From assembly GCF_030908465.1 (NCBI RefSeq), contig NZ_CP133078.1, positions 1,488,001-1,552,000 on the forward strand: a stretch of 64,000 nt of DNA, given 5' to 3'. The notes under the pieces were generated by a model that saw only the letters and a program-made list of their open reading frames with translations, was not told the DNA's origin and searched no databases. The DNA is from Anaerotignum sp. MB30-C6 (GTDB lineage: Bacteria; Bacillota; Clostridia; Lachnospirales; Anaerotignaceae). A program made the translations under genes and the position numbers. Shown here one piece after another: positions 1-8,674 of this stretch (positions within the stretch are counted from its first letter, which is position 1; each line of letters begins with the position of its first letter).

Positions 1-1090
1 CATTCACCATAGTTTAGTCCCTAAATATATTCAAAAAGAAATTATAAGCTTATTTAATAGTGGTGCGTTGATATGTCTTTTTTCTACTACAACAATAACT
101 GAAGGGGTTAATACTACTGCAAAGAATATAATCATTACCTCTAACAAAAAAGGGATAAAACCTTTAAAACAGTTTGATGCTAAAAATATAGCTGGACGAG
201 CTGGAAGATTCGGACAACATTACTTAGGCAGAGTTGTTGATTTAGACAACGACTTCAAAGAAATTGCAGATGGAAATCAAGAAAATATCGCACATAAAAA
301 TTATGATAAAGATTCACCAAAAACAGATATAGATTATCAAATAACAAAAGAAAAATATTTATCTGAACAAGATAAGAAAGAAAAGGATTTTATACAGAAG
401 CAAATTGATAAACTTGGAATTCCACCAGAAGTGTTTAATTCATTTAGAGTGGTTGGGCCAAAGGATAAGCTTATACTATATTCTAAAATTATGAACCTGA
501 GTCCATCTCAACTTATGGAGATTAAAAATGTTTCTGTAACTTTGGCAAGAAGCAATGTAAGTAGTTTGGATTGGAAAGGGTTCCAGCTTATTATGAACAT
601 AGTGGATCCAATAGTGAAAGAAGATAAGCTTAAAAATTTAATTGAATGCAAAACAGGCGATACTCAAACATATTCATTGATTACTGTTTTATTAAATTCA
701 TATCTTGATGGCGGCTTTTTGTCAATGGTGAAATATTATACTGACAGAAAAAACTCACCCAAAACTAAGGACGAAGCTATTCGTACTGTTGCAGACTATG
801 TATATAATGTTTTTAAATATCATTTAGTAAAATATTTAGGAGTTTTTGATATTTTCTATCGATATAGAATTTCCACAATGCAAAATAAAGAAATTGATGA
901 AATTTCAGGTTTAGGATTATTGTTACAAAAGCTCGAATACAATGCACTTAATCCTAAGGCAAGAAGAATAAGCGATTTTGGTGTTCCATTCAAAGTCGTG
1001 AAATATTATGATAGCGATGGAAGAGGAAAAAAGAGTTTTGATAAGTATGAGGAATATGTAGATGCAAGTATACAATCATTATTAGATTAG
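1..1090 (+). CDS. Ski2-like superfamily 2 helicase, C-terminal part (5' end outside window)
   Basis: The open frame enters from the window edge (frame of base 2), so the first internal ATG at 68 is not the start. The visible part holds a helicase motif V-like stretch (FSTTTITEGVNTTAKN) and a motif VI stretch (NIAGRAGRFG), the arginine-rich finger of Ski2/Hel308-like SF2 helicases. Motifs I to III lie off the window. The remaining ~280 residues carry no domain I recognise. Enzymes of this family unwind nucleic acid with ATP and are common partners in phage-defence operons such as Hachiman. The next gene starts 30 bases downstream on the same strand, so the two are probably co-transcribed. Helicase identity is firm; the defence role is inferred from context. 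Confidence 0.85.
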   Translation, partial: IHHSLVPKYIQKEIISLFNSGALICLFSTTTITEGVNTTAKNIIITSNKKGIKPLKQFDAKNIAGRAGRFGQHYLGRVVDLDNDFKEIADGNQENIAHKNYDKDSPKTDIDYQITKEKYLSEQDKKEKDFIQKQIDKLGIPPEVFNSFRVVGPKDKLILYSKIMNLSPSQLMEIKNVSVTLARSNVSSLDWKGFQLIMNIVDPIVKEDKLKNLIECKTGDTQTYSLITVLLNSYLDGGFLSMVKYYTDRKNSPKTKDEAIRTVADYVYNVFKYHLVKYLGVFDIFYRYRISTMQNKEIDEISGLGLLLQKLEYNALNPKARRISDFGVPFKVVKYYDSDGRGKKSFDKYEEYVDASIQSLLD

Positions 1091-1120
1091 ACTTTATTGA
1101 TATAAATTATAGGAGGCCGT

Positions 1121-2551
1121 ATGGAAAACGCATTAACGATTCGTGATAATCCCACTGAAATTGCTAATATTATAGAAACTTCAAACAATATGCATTTATC
1201 AGTATTGGAGGCAATTGGTTTGCCTACAGAAAATATTTTATCTTCAATTGATGAAAGGAAAGTAGCGATTAGAAATTTGCCGTATGTGATAGAAAAAATG
1301 AACACACCACTATTGAGTGATGCGTATTATCTTTCTAAGTTTTTTGTGGCTGTAGCAACTGGATTATTTGATGCTGCGCTAAATTATCTATGGGATGAAA
1401 CAATCAAACAACTTAGAATTCGTATAATCAACGGAGATATTAAGTATTTTTATGATGTGGTAATATCGGATGATAGAAGAAAAAATTTTTCGTCTCCAGA
1501 GGACTTGCTAAAGTTAGATGATTTTGATTTAATCAAAGGTGCATTGCAAATAGACTTGATTTCGCAGATAGGTTATAAGCATTTAGATTATATTCGCTTT
1601 ATGCGTAATTGGGCCAGTGCAGCACATCCAAATCAAGCGGAATTAACCGGGTTAAACTTGATATCATGGTTAGAGATATGTATCAAAGAGGTTATTGCTA
1701 CACCTCCTTCAAATATACAAGTAAGAATAAATCAATTACTTACGAATATTAAATCTGAAGTAATCGATGAAGAACAGGCAGAAACAATAACCATATTTTT
1801 CACGGAACTTAGTAATGATAAAGCCGATGCTTTAGCCAAAGGCTTTTTTGGTATATATATAGATCACAATACTACTCAGCAAACGAGAACAAATATAAAC
1901 AATCTTGCACCTGCTTTATGGCAAGTTATTTCGGAAGAAATCAAATCCGACTTTGGAATAAGATATGCTACTTATGTAGCGAATGGAGATAATCAGACTA
2001 AAAATGAAGCTAAAAGGTTTTTGGAAATTGTTGACGGATTATCATATTTGCCTGATTCTGTAAAGGTTCCTCAAATAAAGTCAGCAATAGATAATTTAAT
2101 GGTTGCTCACAATAATTTGAACAATTTTTACAACGAACCATCGTTTGCCAGACAGTTGCGTAGTGTTATTGGCACGCATGGTACAGTACCCGCGCAATTA
2201 AATTATCCGTATGTAAAAGTTCTTATTTCTGTATTTCTAACAAATGGTAATGGCGTGGCATGGTCGGCAGAGCCAATTTACATCGAACTAATAAAGGGTT
2301 TTAACCCTAAACAGGCATTTATAGCATTGACTTCATTTATAGATGACGGAATAAAAAGTAAACTCCAGTTTTCCTTATGCAGACAGAAGTATGAAGAGCT
2401 ACTTGGCTATATTCAGCCAAATATCACCTCCGATGGTGTATTATCTTTGCTAGATGAGATAAAGCCACGAATTAGAAATTTATCAAATATTACAAACAAT
2501 GATAAGCTAATTCAAAAAATATCTTTTTTCAATAAGAATTATTTAGGATAG
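1121..2551 (+). CDS. Unknown protein with a HEPN-type R-x6-H motif, partner of the helicase
   Basis: This is a 476-residue soluble, largely helical protein of no family I can name. Residues 160-190 contain RNWASAAH (R162, N163, H169), which matches the R-x4-6-H signature of HEPN RNases, often with polar N after R, followed by a predicted helix. HEPN proteins usually cut RNA as toxins or abortive-infection effectors. The rest (200-476) is without recognisable motifs. A clear GGAGG lies just before the ATG at 1121. It follows the helicase gene by 30 bases, suggesting one operon. The HEPN reading rests on one motif and could be chance; an unrelated structural or sensor protein is the alternative. 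Confidence 0.6.
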   Translation: MENALTIRDNPTEIANIIETSNNMHLSVLEAIGLPTENILSSIDERKVAIRNLPYVIEKMNTPLLSDAYYLSKFFVAVATGLFDAALNYLWDETIKQLRIRIINGDIKYFYDVVISDDRRKNFSSPEDLLKLDDFDLIKGALQIDLISQIGYKHLDYIRFMRNWASAAHPNQAELTGLNLISWLEICIKEVIATPPSNIQVRINQLLTNIKSEVIDEEQAETITIFFTELSNDKADALAKGFFGIYIDHNTTQQTRTNINNLAPALWQVISEEIKSDFGIRYATYVANGDNQTKNEAKRFLEIVDGLSYLPDSVKVPQIKSAIDNLMVAHNNLNNFYNEPSFARQLRSVIGTHGTVPAQLNYPYVKVLISVFLTNGNGVAWSAEPIYIELIKGFNPKQAFIALTSFIDDGIKSKLQFSLCRQKYEELLGYIQPNITSDGVLSLLDEIKPRIRNLSNITNNDKLIQKISFFNKNYLG

Positions 2552-2587
2552 TTTATTTATGCTATTTTCCTTTAAGTTGTATATCAA

Positions 2588-2689
2588 ATGCCAGAACAAA
2601 AGAAAATCACAATTATTACACCAAATCCATCAGCAAATTTGCAGTACATGGCATTGATTTTACGAACAAGAAAAGAACATAAAGGATAG
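2588..2689 (+). pseudogene. Remnant of a serine recombinase N-terminus
   Basis: A 33-codon frame begins MPEQKKITIITPNPSAN, closely matching the first residues (MSEQKEITIIPPNSKH) of the intact serine recombinase 1.2 kb downstream. After about 17 residues the likeness is lost and the frame ends. No good ribosome-binding site precedes it. The simplest reading is that a second recombinase copy stood here and was deleted down to its first codons, probably when the RhuM gene that follows came in. Confidence 0.5.
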
Positions 2690-2713
2690 AAAATTACAGA
2701 TTGGAGGTGCACC

Positions 2714-3757
2714 ATGCAAAAAAAGAAAAACGAAATAACTATTCATAGTTCTGCAGCGGAATACCTGACTTATGTAGCTGCGGTTGGTGATGCCGCTAAT
2801 AGCATAGAAATGCGCTATGAAGATGAAAATATATGGCTGACACAAAAAATGATAGCACAGTTGTATGATGTAAGTTTACCGACTGTCAATGAACACATTA
2901 AAAAGATTTACGACGATGGAGAACTTATGGAGGAAGCAACTATTCGGAAATTCCGAATAGTTCAAACGGAGGGCTCACGACAGGTAAATCGTGAGGTCAT
3001 CCATTATAATCTTCAGCTGATTATTGCTGTTGGATTCAAGGTAAATAATGACCGAGCTGTGCGTTTTCGTAAATGGTCAGGTCAAATTGTAAAGGACTAT
3101 ACCATTCAAGGTTGGACAATGGATAAAGAACGGCTGAAAAAAGGCCATATGTTCACAGATGAATATTTTGAGCGTCAGTTACAGAATATCCGTGAGATTC
3201 GCCTATCGGAGCGAAAGTTCTATCAAAAAATTACTGACCTTTATTCTACAGCGTTTGACTATGATAAGGATGCAAAAACGACTCGCAAATTCTTTCAGAC
3301 AGTACAGAATAAGATGCATTGGGCTGTTCACAGACATACAGCTGCAGAACTGATTGTAGAGCGTGCCGATGCAGATAAAGAACATATGGGTCTGACTACA
3401 TGGGATAAGGCTCCTGACGGAAAAATTGTTAAGGCAGATGTGTCAATTGCCAAAAACTATCTGAACGATAAAGAGATGTCGTATATGGAACGAATTGTAT
3501 CCTTATATCTTGATTATGCGGAGCTGCAAGCAGAACGTCAAATCCCCATGGGCATGGAGGATTGGGCAAAGCGTCTGGATGGTTTTTTGGAGTTTAACGG
3601 AAACGAAATCCTCACAGATGCAGGAAAAATCAGTGCGGAGCAGGCAAAACTTCATGCAGAAACAGAATTTGAAAAATATCGAATTGTTCAGGACACCCTG
3701 TTTATGTCTGATTATGATAAGTTTTTGATGGAGCTAGAAGAACAAGCCAAAGAATAA
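2714..3757 (+). CDS. RhuM family protein
   Basis: A 347-residue protein with the layout of RhuM proteins. The N-terminal region contains a DNA-binding-like segment (ENIWLTQKMIAQLYDVSLPT), followed by the family stretch around residues 75-130 (REVIHYNLQLIIAVGF, then VRFRKW). The C-terminal half has a helical segment with KNYLNDKEM and LDYAELQA. RhuM proteins lie on genomic islands in many bacteria; their biochemical role is unsettled. A GGAGGTG site precedes the ATG. It sits between a recombinase relic and an intact recombinase, so it is mobile-element cargo. Full length for the family. Confidence 0.85.
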   Translation: MQKKKNEITIHSSAAEYLTYVAAVGDAANSIEMRYEDENIWLTQKMIAQLYDVSLPTVNEHIKKIYDDGELMEEATIRKFRIVQTEGSRQVNREVIHYNLQLIIAVGFKVNNDRAVRFRKWSGQIVKDYTIQGWTMDKERLKKGHMFTDEYFERQLQNIREIRLSERKFYQKITDLYSTAFDYDKDAKTTRKFFQTVQNKMHWAVHRHTAAELIVERADADKEHMGLTTWDKAPDGKIVKADVSIAKNYLNDKEMSYMERIVSLYLDYAELQAERQIPMGMEDWAKRLDGFLEFNGNEILTDAGKISAEQAKLHAETEFEKYRIVQDTLFMSDYDKFLMELEEQAKE

Positions 3758-3835
3758 CTCATGCAATAAAACTAACATTTCTTCCTTTAAAGTATTTCAG
3801 CTATAATAAGCTATATCTTAAAGGAGGTATGATAA

Positions 3836-5197
3836 ATGTCAGAACAAAAGGAAATTACAATTATTCCACCAAATTCAAAGCATGATAGGCATGTGAGAGT
3901 GGAGCAAAAGCAACTTAGAGTGGCTGCCTATTGCAGGGTAAGTACACGCTTTGAACAGCAGGAAAACAGCTATGAAGCTCAGGTGAAGTACTATACTGAG
4001 AAGATAGCTGCCAATTCCAAGTGGAGCTTTGCAGGCATATTTGCTGATCAAGGCAAGCCGGCAACCAGCATCAAAGAAAGGGATAGCTTCAACGATATGA
4101 TTGCAGACTGTTACGCCGACAAAATTGATATGATTCTTACAAAATCCATCAGCAGATTTGCAAGGAATACCGTTGATTTTTTAAGAATCATTCGTGAGCT
4201 TAAAGAACGGCAAATTCGTATTGTTTTTGAAAAGGAAAACATTGATACCATGGACAGCACTGGCGAATTACTTATCACCATACTAAGCAGTCAGGCCCAA
4301 GAAGAAAGTCGTAATCTCAGTGAAAATACCCGTTGGGGCATTGTTAGAAAGTTTGAGCAAGGCATTGTTCAAGTAAATCATATGAAGTTTATGGGCTATA
4401 CAAAAGATGCCGATGGAAAGCTGATCATAGTGCCGGGGGAAGCGGAGGTTGTCAGAAAGATATTTGATTTGTATTTACAAGGATTAGGGCTTGCTTGCAT
4501 CGCTAAAGAACTACAGGCACAGGGCATTAAAACTGTTACCGGCTTGGATAAATGGCATCCGGGAACAATTCACAAAATGCTTATTTGCGAAAAGTACATT
4601 GGAGATGCTATGCTACAGAAAACATATACAGTTGATTTTCTGACCAAGAAAAAGGTAATGAACGATGGGATAGTAAAGCGATATTACATCAAGAACAATC
4701 ACGAGCCAATCATTAGCAGAGAGCAGTATGCTCAGGTACAAGAAGAACTGAAAATGCGCAAGAAGCGTGGGCTTAAATACAGTTCTAAATACCCGCTAAG
4801 TGGTTTGATTACTTGCGGTGATTGCGAAAGTAGTTATATACGCTGTATATGGCACAATAAGAAAGATGGAAAAATAGCAGTCTGGAGATGTAAGGAAAGG
4901 ATAAAAACCGGTTCACCAAACTGTAAGATATCTTGCAGTTTGAAAGAAAAGTTGGTGTATGATGTGTTGGTGGATAGCTTATCTTCCCTGCTTGCCGCTG
5001 ATAAAAGCACTTTATCATCAATGGAGTTACAGGATATTGCCCGAATCAAAAAGGCGTTTATGAATAAGCAAATCACCCCAAAATCCATTGAACAGATTAG
5101 GTTAAGCAATATCGTAGCTTCAATTACTGCATTAAATACCAAGCAAATAGAAATTAAGTTCCATTCTGGAATGACATTGGTGAAAGATTTATGCTAA
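3836..5197 (+). CDS. Serine recombinase (resolvase/invertase family)
   Basis: A 453-residue site-specific recombinase. The resolvase domain occupies about residues 28-175, with the catalytic serine in YCRVSTRF (S36) and the downstream Arg-rich segment SISRFARN. It continues with a Recombinase domain (~190-300) and a Zn-ribbon-like Cys set (ITCGDCESSY, then WRCKERIKTGSPNC) around 320-370. The C-terminus lacks the long coiled coil of the largest family members. A strong AAAGGAGGT precedes the ATG. It is distinct from the larger recombinase on the opposite strand, with which it is convergent, and probably belonged to another element. It appears complete. Confidence 0.92.
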   Translation: MSEQKEITIIPPNSKHDRHVRVEQKQLRVAAYCRVSTRFEQQENSYEAQVKYYTEKIAANSKWSFAGIFADQGKPATSIKERDSFNDMIADCYADKIDMILTKSISRFARNTVDFLRIIRELKERQIRIVFEKENIDTMDSTGELLITILSSQAQEESRNLSENTRWGIVRKFEQGIVQVNHMKFMGYTKDADGKLIIVPGEAEVVRKIFDLYLQGLGLACIAKELQAQGIKTVTGLDKWHPGTIHKMLICEKYIGDAMLQKTYTVDFLTKKKVMNDGIVKRYYIKNNHEPIISREQYAQVQEELKMRKKRGLKYSSKYPLSGLITCGDCESSYIRCIWHNKKDGKIAVWRCKERIKTGSPNCKISCSLKEKLVYDVLVDSLSSLLAADKSTLSSMELQDIARIKKAFMNKQITPKSIEQIRLSNIVASITALNTKQIEIKFHSGMTLVKDLC

Positions 5198-5318
5198 CAA
5201 TTAAATAAATTGTTCAGAATAAAGCCTTCAAAATTATTATCGTTTGAAAGTTTTATTGCGTACAATTTTGACTTTTGATAAAATTGTGCAGGTTCAACGG
5301 TCGATTGAGGACAATAAA

Positions 5319-7046
5319 TCACTTGAGATTTTCAAGAAAAAAGGGTGCCGCCAAGGAATTAATAGGTCTTGGCTGTATACTTATTGTCTCCTCAAGGCAC
5401 GTTGAGACGTGCGTACTTTTGTCCCACAAAAATTCGCAAACATCTCCACCGTCCTTATAAACTGGAAAATTGAATAAAATGGACTTCAGAGGTAGCTCTG
5501 ATTCATCACATGGGAAAATCTCTATTTCTTTGATTAGCGAAGAAATTAGGGATTTTTTCTCTTCATCGCTGATTTTGTCATATACCTTATCGAAGTTTGC
5601 CAACAGGGTGTAGATATTCTCCAAGGTAATGGCATCCTGCTCCACGGCTTTGCGGCGGAGCTTTACATCCTCGATTTTTTCTTCAAGCTCTACAATGATG
5701 TCATATAGACCATCAAGCCGGAGGGTCATATCGTGAAGCTTGCGTTCTCTGAAACGGGTATCCTCCGGCAGGCTGTCAATTTCATTTTCAAGGCGAGTTT
5801 TATTCAAATCTACTTCTCTAAGTTTACCTTCGTAATTTTTCAGCTCTCTATCAAGAGTGGAGGTATCAATCTGTTTCCCTATTTTTGATTTTATTTCGGC
5901 TGCAAAATTCTCATTCTTAATCAGCTCTCGGATTGCTTCAATGACAAGCGGCTCAATGTCAGTTTTTTTAAGCATTGCTTTGTAGTCGCAGCTTTTTCCT
6001 CTGGCGGTGCGAGCCTTGCTGCACACATAATAATAAATCTCTTTATATGTACCGTCTTTGTTTGTCCATGCGTGTTTATTGGTGTACATCGGTCCGCCAC
6101 ATTTAGGGCATTTTAAGATACCACTTAACAAATGTGCTCTGTCCCGACCAATTTTAGAGGGAGATTTCACACCTGTTATTTCTCGCTTTCCATGTGCCTG
6201 TTTCCATAGCTCCTCACTGATGATAGCATCGTGCTGACCGTCTGCGAGAATGTAGTCATCTTGATGTACTTGGCGATATTCATTCTTAGTGCCTTTGACC
6301 TTTTCTCTTGTGCGTCTGCCAAAAGCAATTTTTCCATAGTACACAGGATTGTCGATTATCATTCTGATAAAATGGGTGCTCCATTGCGTTAGCGTACCAT
6401 TATCCCGTTTGACTTTTTGAATACCCTGCAAGTTAAGATAGTTGGCGATTTTATAAAATCCCATATTTCCATTTACATATTTATCAAAGATAATGCGTAT
6501 CGCTTCAGCTTCATCTTCTTGGATAAAAAGCTGCTTATCTTTGAGATAGTAGCCATAGGGAGCAAAGCCACCATTCCAACCGCCTTGACGGGCTTTTTCC
6601 TTTCGCCCGTTCATAGTCTGCTCAATGATATTTTCACGCTCTATTTCAGCAACAGCAGACAACACAGAAATTAAAAGTTTACCGCTTGTCTGCGATGAGT
6701 CAATTCCTTCCTCAATGCAAATCAAATTCACACAAAAGGATTGAATATGCTCCAAAGAATTAAGAATATCTGCGGCATTTCGCCCGAAGCGAGAGAGCTT
6801 ATAAACTAAGACATAATCAATGCTCAATCCGTTTTCAATATCATTAAGCATCTGTTTAAAGGCAGGTCTGCCCTCAATGGACTTGCCGGACTTGCCTGCC
6901 TCTTCATAAATATTTACGATTTCCATTTCTTCTCTATCTGCAAATCGCTTTAAGCTGTTTTTCTGTCCGTCCAAGCTGAAGCCGTCAACCTGCATTTCGG
7001 TACTTACACGAGGGTAAAGTACACATCTTTTTCCACTCCTATTCAT
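5319..7046 (-). CDS. Large serine recombinase (element integrase/excisionase)
   Basis: A 575-residue recombinase. The resolvase domain (~1-145) has the catalytic serine in YPRVSTEM (S15) and the SRFGRNAAD segment. The Recombinase domain follows at ~160-290, a zinc beta-ribbon (CPKCGG, then CSKARTARGKSC) at ~310-350, and a long charged coiled coil at ~385-470. It would cut and rejoin the element's att sites through a Ser-DNA link. I chose the ATG at 7046: GGAGG abuts the earlier ATG at 7052 but stands 7 bases from this one. The last ~30 residues, beyond the presumed att site, look like out-of-frame flanking DNA and may replace the original C-terminus. Confidence 0.93.
   Translation of the reverse strand: MNRSGKRCVLYPRVSTEMQVDGFSLDGQKNSLKRFADREEMEIVNIYEEAGKSGKSIEGRPAFKQMLNDIENGLSIDYVLVYKLSRFGRNAADILNSLEHIQSFCVNLICIEEGIDSSQTSGKLLISVLSAVAEIERENIIEQTMNGRKEKARQGGWNGGFAPYGYYLKDKQLFIQEDEAEAIRIIFDKYVNGNMGFYKIANYLNLQGIQKVKRDNGTLTQWSTHFIRMIIDNPVYYGKIAFGRRTREKVKGTKNEYRQVHQDDYILADGQHDAIISEELWKQAHGKREITGVKSPSKIGRDRAHLLSGILKCPKCGGPMYTNKHAWTNKDGTYKEIYYYVCSKARTARGKSCDYKAMLKKTDIEPLVIEAIRELIKNENFAAEIKSKIGKQIDTSTLDRELKNYEGKLREVDLNKTRLENEIDSLPEDTRFRERKLHDMTLRLDGLYDIIVELEEKIEDVKLRRKAVEQDAITLENIYTLLANFDKVYDKISDEEKKSLISSLIKEIEIFPCDESELPLKSILFNFPVYKDGGDVCEFLWDKSTHVSTCLEETISIQPRPINSLAAPFFLENLK
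5397..5412. other. Candidate recombination/attachment site at the element end
   Basis: An inverted repeat, GCACGT-TGAG-ACGTGC, lies inside the 3' end of the large recombinase gene. On the plus strand the same bases encode RHVETCVLLSHK, which closely resembles the C-terminal HVETVVLLS motif of RlmCD/RumA rRNA uracil methyltransferases. The rumA 3' end is a known insertion site for clostridial and streptococcal elements. The recombinase frame continues about 30 codons beyond this point. I infer that the element boundary lies here; the other junction is not visible. Confidence 0.4.
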
Positions 7047-7056
7047 AGTCATACCT

Positions 7057-7071
7057 CCAATAAATTATTGG
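7057..7071 (-). promoter_or_regulatory. Perfect palindrome over the recombinase ribosome-binding site
   Basis: CCAATAA-A-TTATTGG overlaps the GGAGG that serves the recombinase start. It could be an RNA hairpin hiding the ribosome-binding site or an operator. Seen directly; the role is inferred. Confidence 0.4.
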
Positions 7072-7080
7072 AAAACATCT

Positions 7081-7242
7081 CTATTCAGCACGATTTATCT
7101 CATTTAAAACTTCTGCACCATGCTTTTCGATAATCTGAGAAAGCACATTTATGAAATCCTGATATGCTTTTGTTTTCTCAAATTTATGATTGGGGGCAGG
7201 AGCTTTAATAGCATCACTGGGGATATTTTTGACATTTTCCAT
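7081..7242 (-). CDS. Small element protein of unknown function (53 aa)
   Basis: A 53-codon frame begins MENVKNIPSDAIKAPAPN and ends with LNEINRAE. A perfect GGAGGTG stands 6 bases before the ATG, and the stop lies 34 bases before the recombinase start, so the two are probably co-transcribed. The C-terminal half is predicted to be one amphipathic helix. Position next to the recombinase suggests a recombination accessory role, but there is no recognisable excisionase motif. I do not recognise the family. Confidence 0.6.
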   Translation of the reverse strand: MENVKNIPSDAIKAPAPNHKFEKTKAYQDFINVLSQIIEKHGAEVLNEINRAE

Positions 7243-7849
7243 TCGCAATCACCTCCAAGTGCATTGCTTACATAGAGTATAAGCAATTTTGTTATTTATG
7301 AAAAGTTTGTCATCACGTTATAAATAGCATAAATAAACGCACCGCAAATTTACTTTAAATAAAAGTGCGGTGCGATTAAATTCACCTGTTTGCCGTATTT
7401 GCCACGCACCCCGACAAAGGGGATATTTTGAGTTGCTGTTGGCACAGCTATCATAGCCCCGTTGTACCGTAGCTTGTCCTTTCAAAAGCCACGCATACCG
7501 CAGGAACTCCCCCTGTTTCTATCGTCTTGGGGGCGTAACGTCACGAAGTATCATTGTCCCTTATGGGGTCATTGCGGCGAACGTGCTACCGCTCGGTCTA
7601 ATGGCTGCATTTATCGCTTCGACTACTGGAATATCCATGCTCATAAAGGCTCTAATCAATTATTTGGTTTCCTATTTTGGCAAGAGTGTTACAGCAGTCA
7701 TCATGGCGATGCCCATTATGTCGCTTTGCTTTTCAGCCACATAAGTTTCGTACTCAAAATACCGTATATTCGGTTGTCAAGGAACATGGGGAAGGATTTT
7801 ACCTCCCTCTATATACCCTGACTTTTTTCCTTAGGAAACGGAACGTGAT
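7243..7849. other. Intergenic stretch with a hairpin and a possible hydrophobic gene relic
   Basis: At 7338-7346 and 7366-7374 stand the arms CGCACCGCA/TGCGGTGCG of a strong hairpin. From about 7558 to 7749 one plus-strand frame without an ATG or ribosome-binding site reads as a run of hydrophobic residues (for example VPYGVIAANVLPLGLMAAF), as if left from a membrane protein. The overlapping longer plus frame starting at 7462 has no such character. Nothing else could be identified. Confidence 0.3.
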
Positions 7850-8217
7850 TTAGAAAAAACTTTTTAATTTTTTTTCTATGGTATGTAATCCTCTTTCTAT
7901 ACCAATACGGACAGCTTTTTCACTTACACCTTCTGCTTCGGCAATGGCAGTCTTACTCATGCCCATAAAATAATGAGCGTAGATCCGTTTTGCCTGCTTG
8001 TCCGGCAAAGAAGCAATGGCAGAATGGAGCTGCTGACTTGTGAGCTTACGTTCGTAAATCTCATCGGGTGAAAGAGATATAAACAAGATGTCGTGTTCAA
8101 TTCCATCTTTACGATCAAGAGAGTAGTACGCTTTGTAGCGGTATTTTTTTCTTTCGTATGCGGACTCTGTTCTTGTGTATAGTAGGGATAATAATCTTTC
8201 AAATTAATTGTTTTCAT
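7850..8217 (-). pseudogene. Sigma-70-region-4-like element regulator, internally deleted and frameshifted
   Basis: The ATG at 8217 opens MKTINLKDYYPYYTQE, the usual start of the sigma-like ORF of Tn1549-type elements. Then the frame changes: the remainder of the protein (SAYERKKYRYKAYYSLDR onward, through SLSPDEIYERKL, PDKQAKRIYAHYF and the C-terminal HTH SKTAIAEAEGVSEKAV) runs in another frame to 7850. Compared with the family, about 20 codons between these parts are missing, and the loss is not a multiple of three. The protein normally regulates excision or transfer genes. A C-terminal HTH fragment could still be made only from a non-standard start. Confidence 0.7.
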
Positions 8218-8458
8218 GGTTTTACCATCCTTTCGATTTTTTGAGTTTGCTGAAATCGAAAGGATAGTGGTGGAGAGCGGCAGTGAAGCTCTATAAACAC
8301 AAAAGAGTCCGGCTGCATAGCGCAATCGGACATAAGGGAATTATTAGCAATTATATAATGATGTGTGTGTTCATGTTTGTGGTCATTATATCCTATTGGG
8401 GAATATAAGCTTTTTTTAATAAGCTATAAATTGTCAAGTTTTGTCGATGAAAAATTAA

Positions 8459-8487
8459 CACGGCGATACCTCCTTGATACCGCCGTG
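8459..8487. terminator. Hairpin with 7-bp arms
   Basis: Arms CACGGCG and CGCCGTG enclose a 15-base loop. Read on the minus strand it is followed by TTAATTTTT and could end transcription from the ANT(9) gene. Confidence 0.45.
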
Positions 8488-8545
8488 TCCAAAAAAAGGG
8501 CAACTTTAACATACCCTCCGTAAATCCATTTTTGAAAAAGAAAAT

Positions 8546-8577
8546 CGGCGGCTTTGATTGTTATTTCAAAACCGCCG
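8546..8577 (-). terminator. Candidate terminator downstream of ANT(9)
   Basis: A GC-rich hairpin (CGGCGG against CCGCCG) stands about 100 bases after the ANT(9) stop; on the minus strand it is followed by ATTTTCTTTTTC. Confidence 0.5.
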
Positions 8578-8674
8578 TTAGGTTAACTCTATTCTGTTTA
8601 GGCGCATAATAAACTTGCCGCCACAACAACGGTTTTTTTTATTTCCGTCGGGCGGTTCTTACGTTATAAAGAAT

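Noticed and set aside
7462-7821. 119-codon plus-strand frame
   Set aside because: No ribosome-binding site, unusual residue use, and a different frame in the same stretch looks more protein-like.
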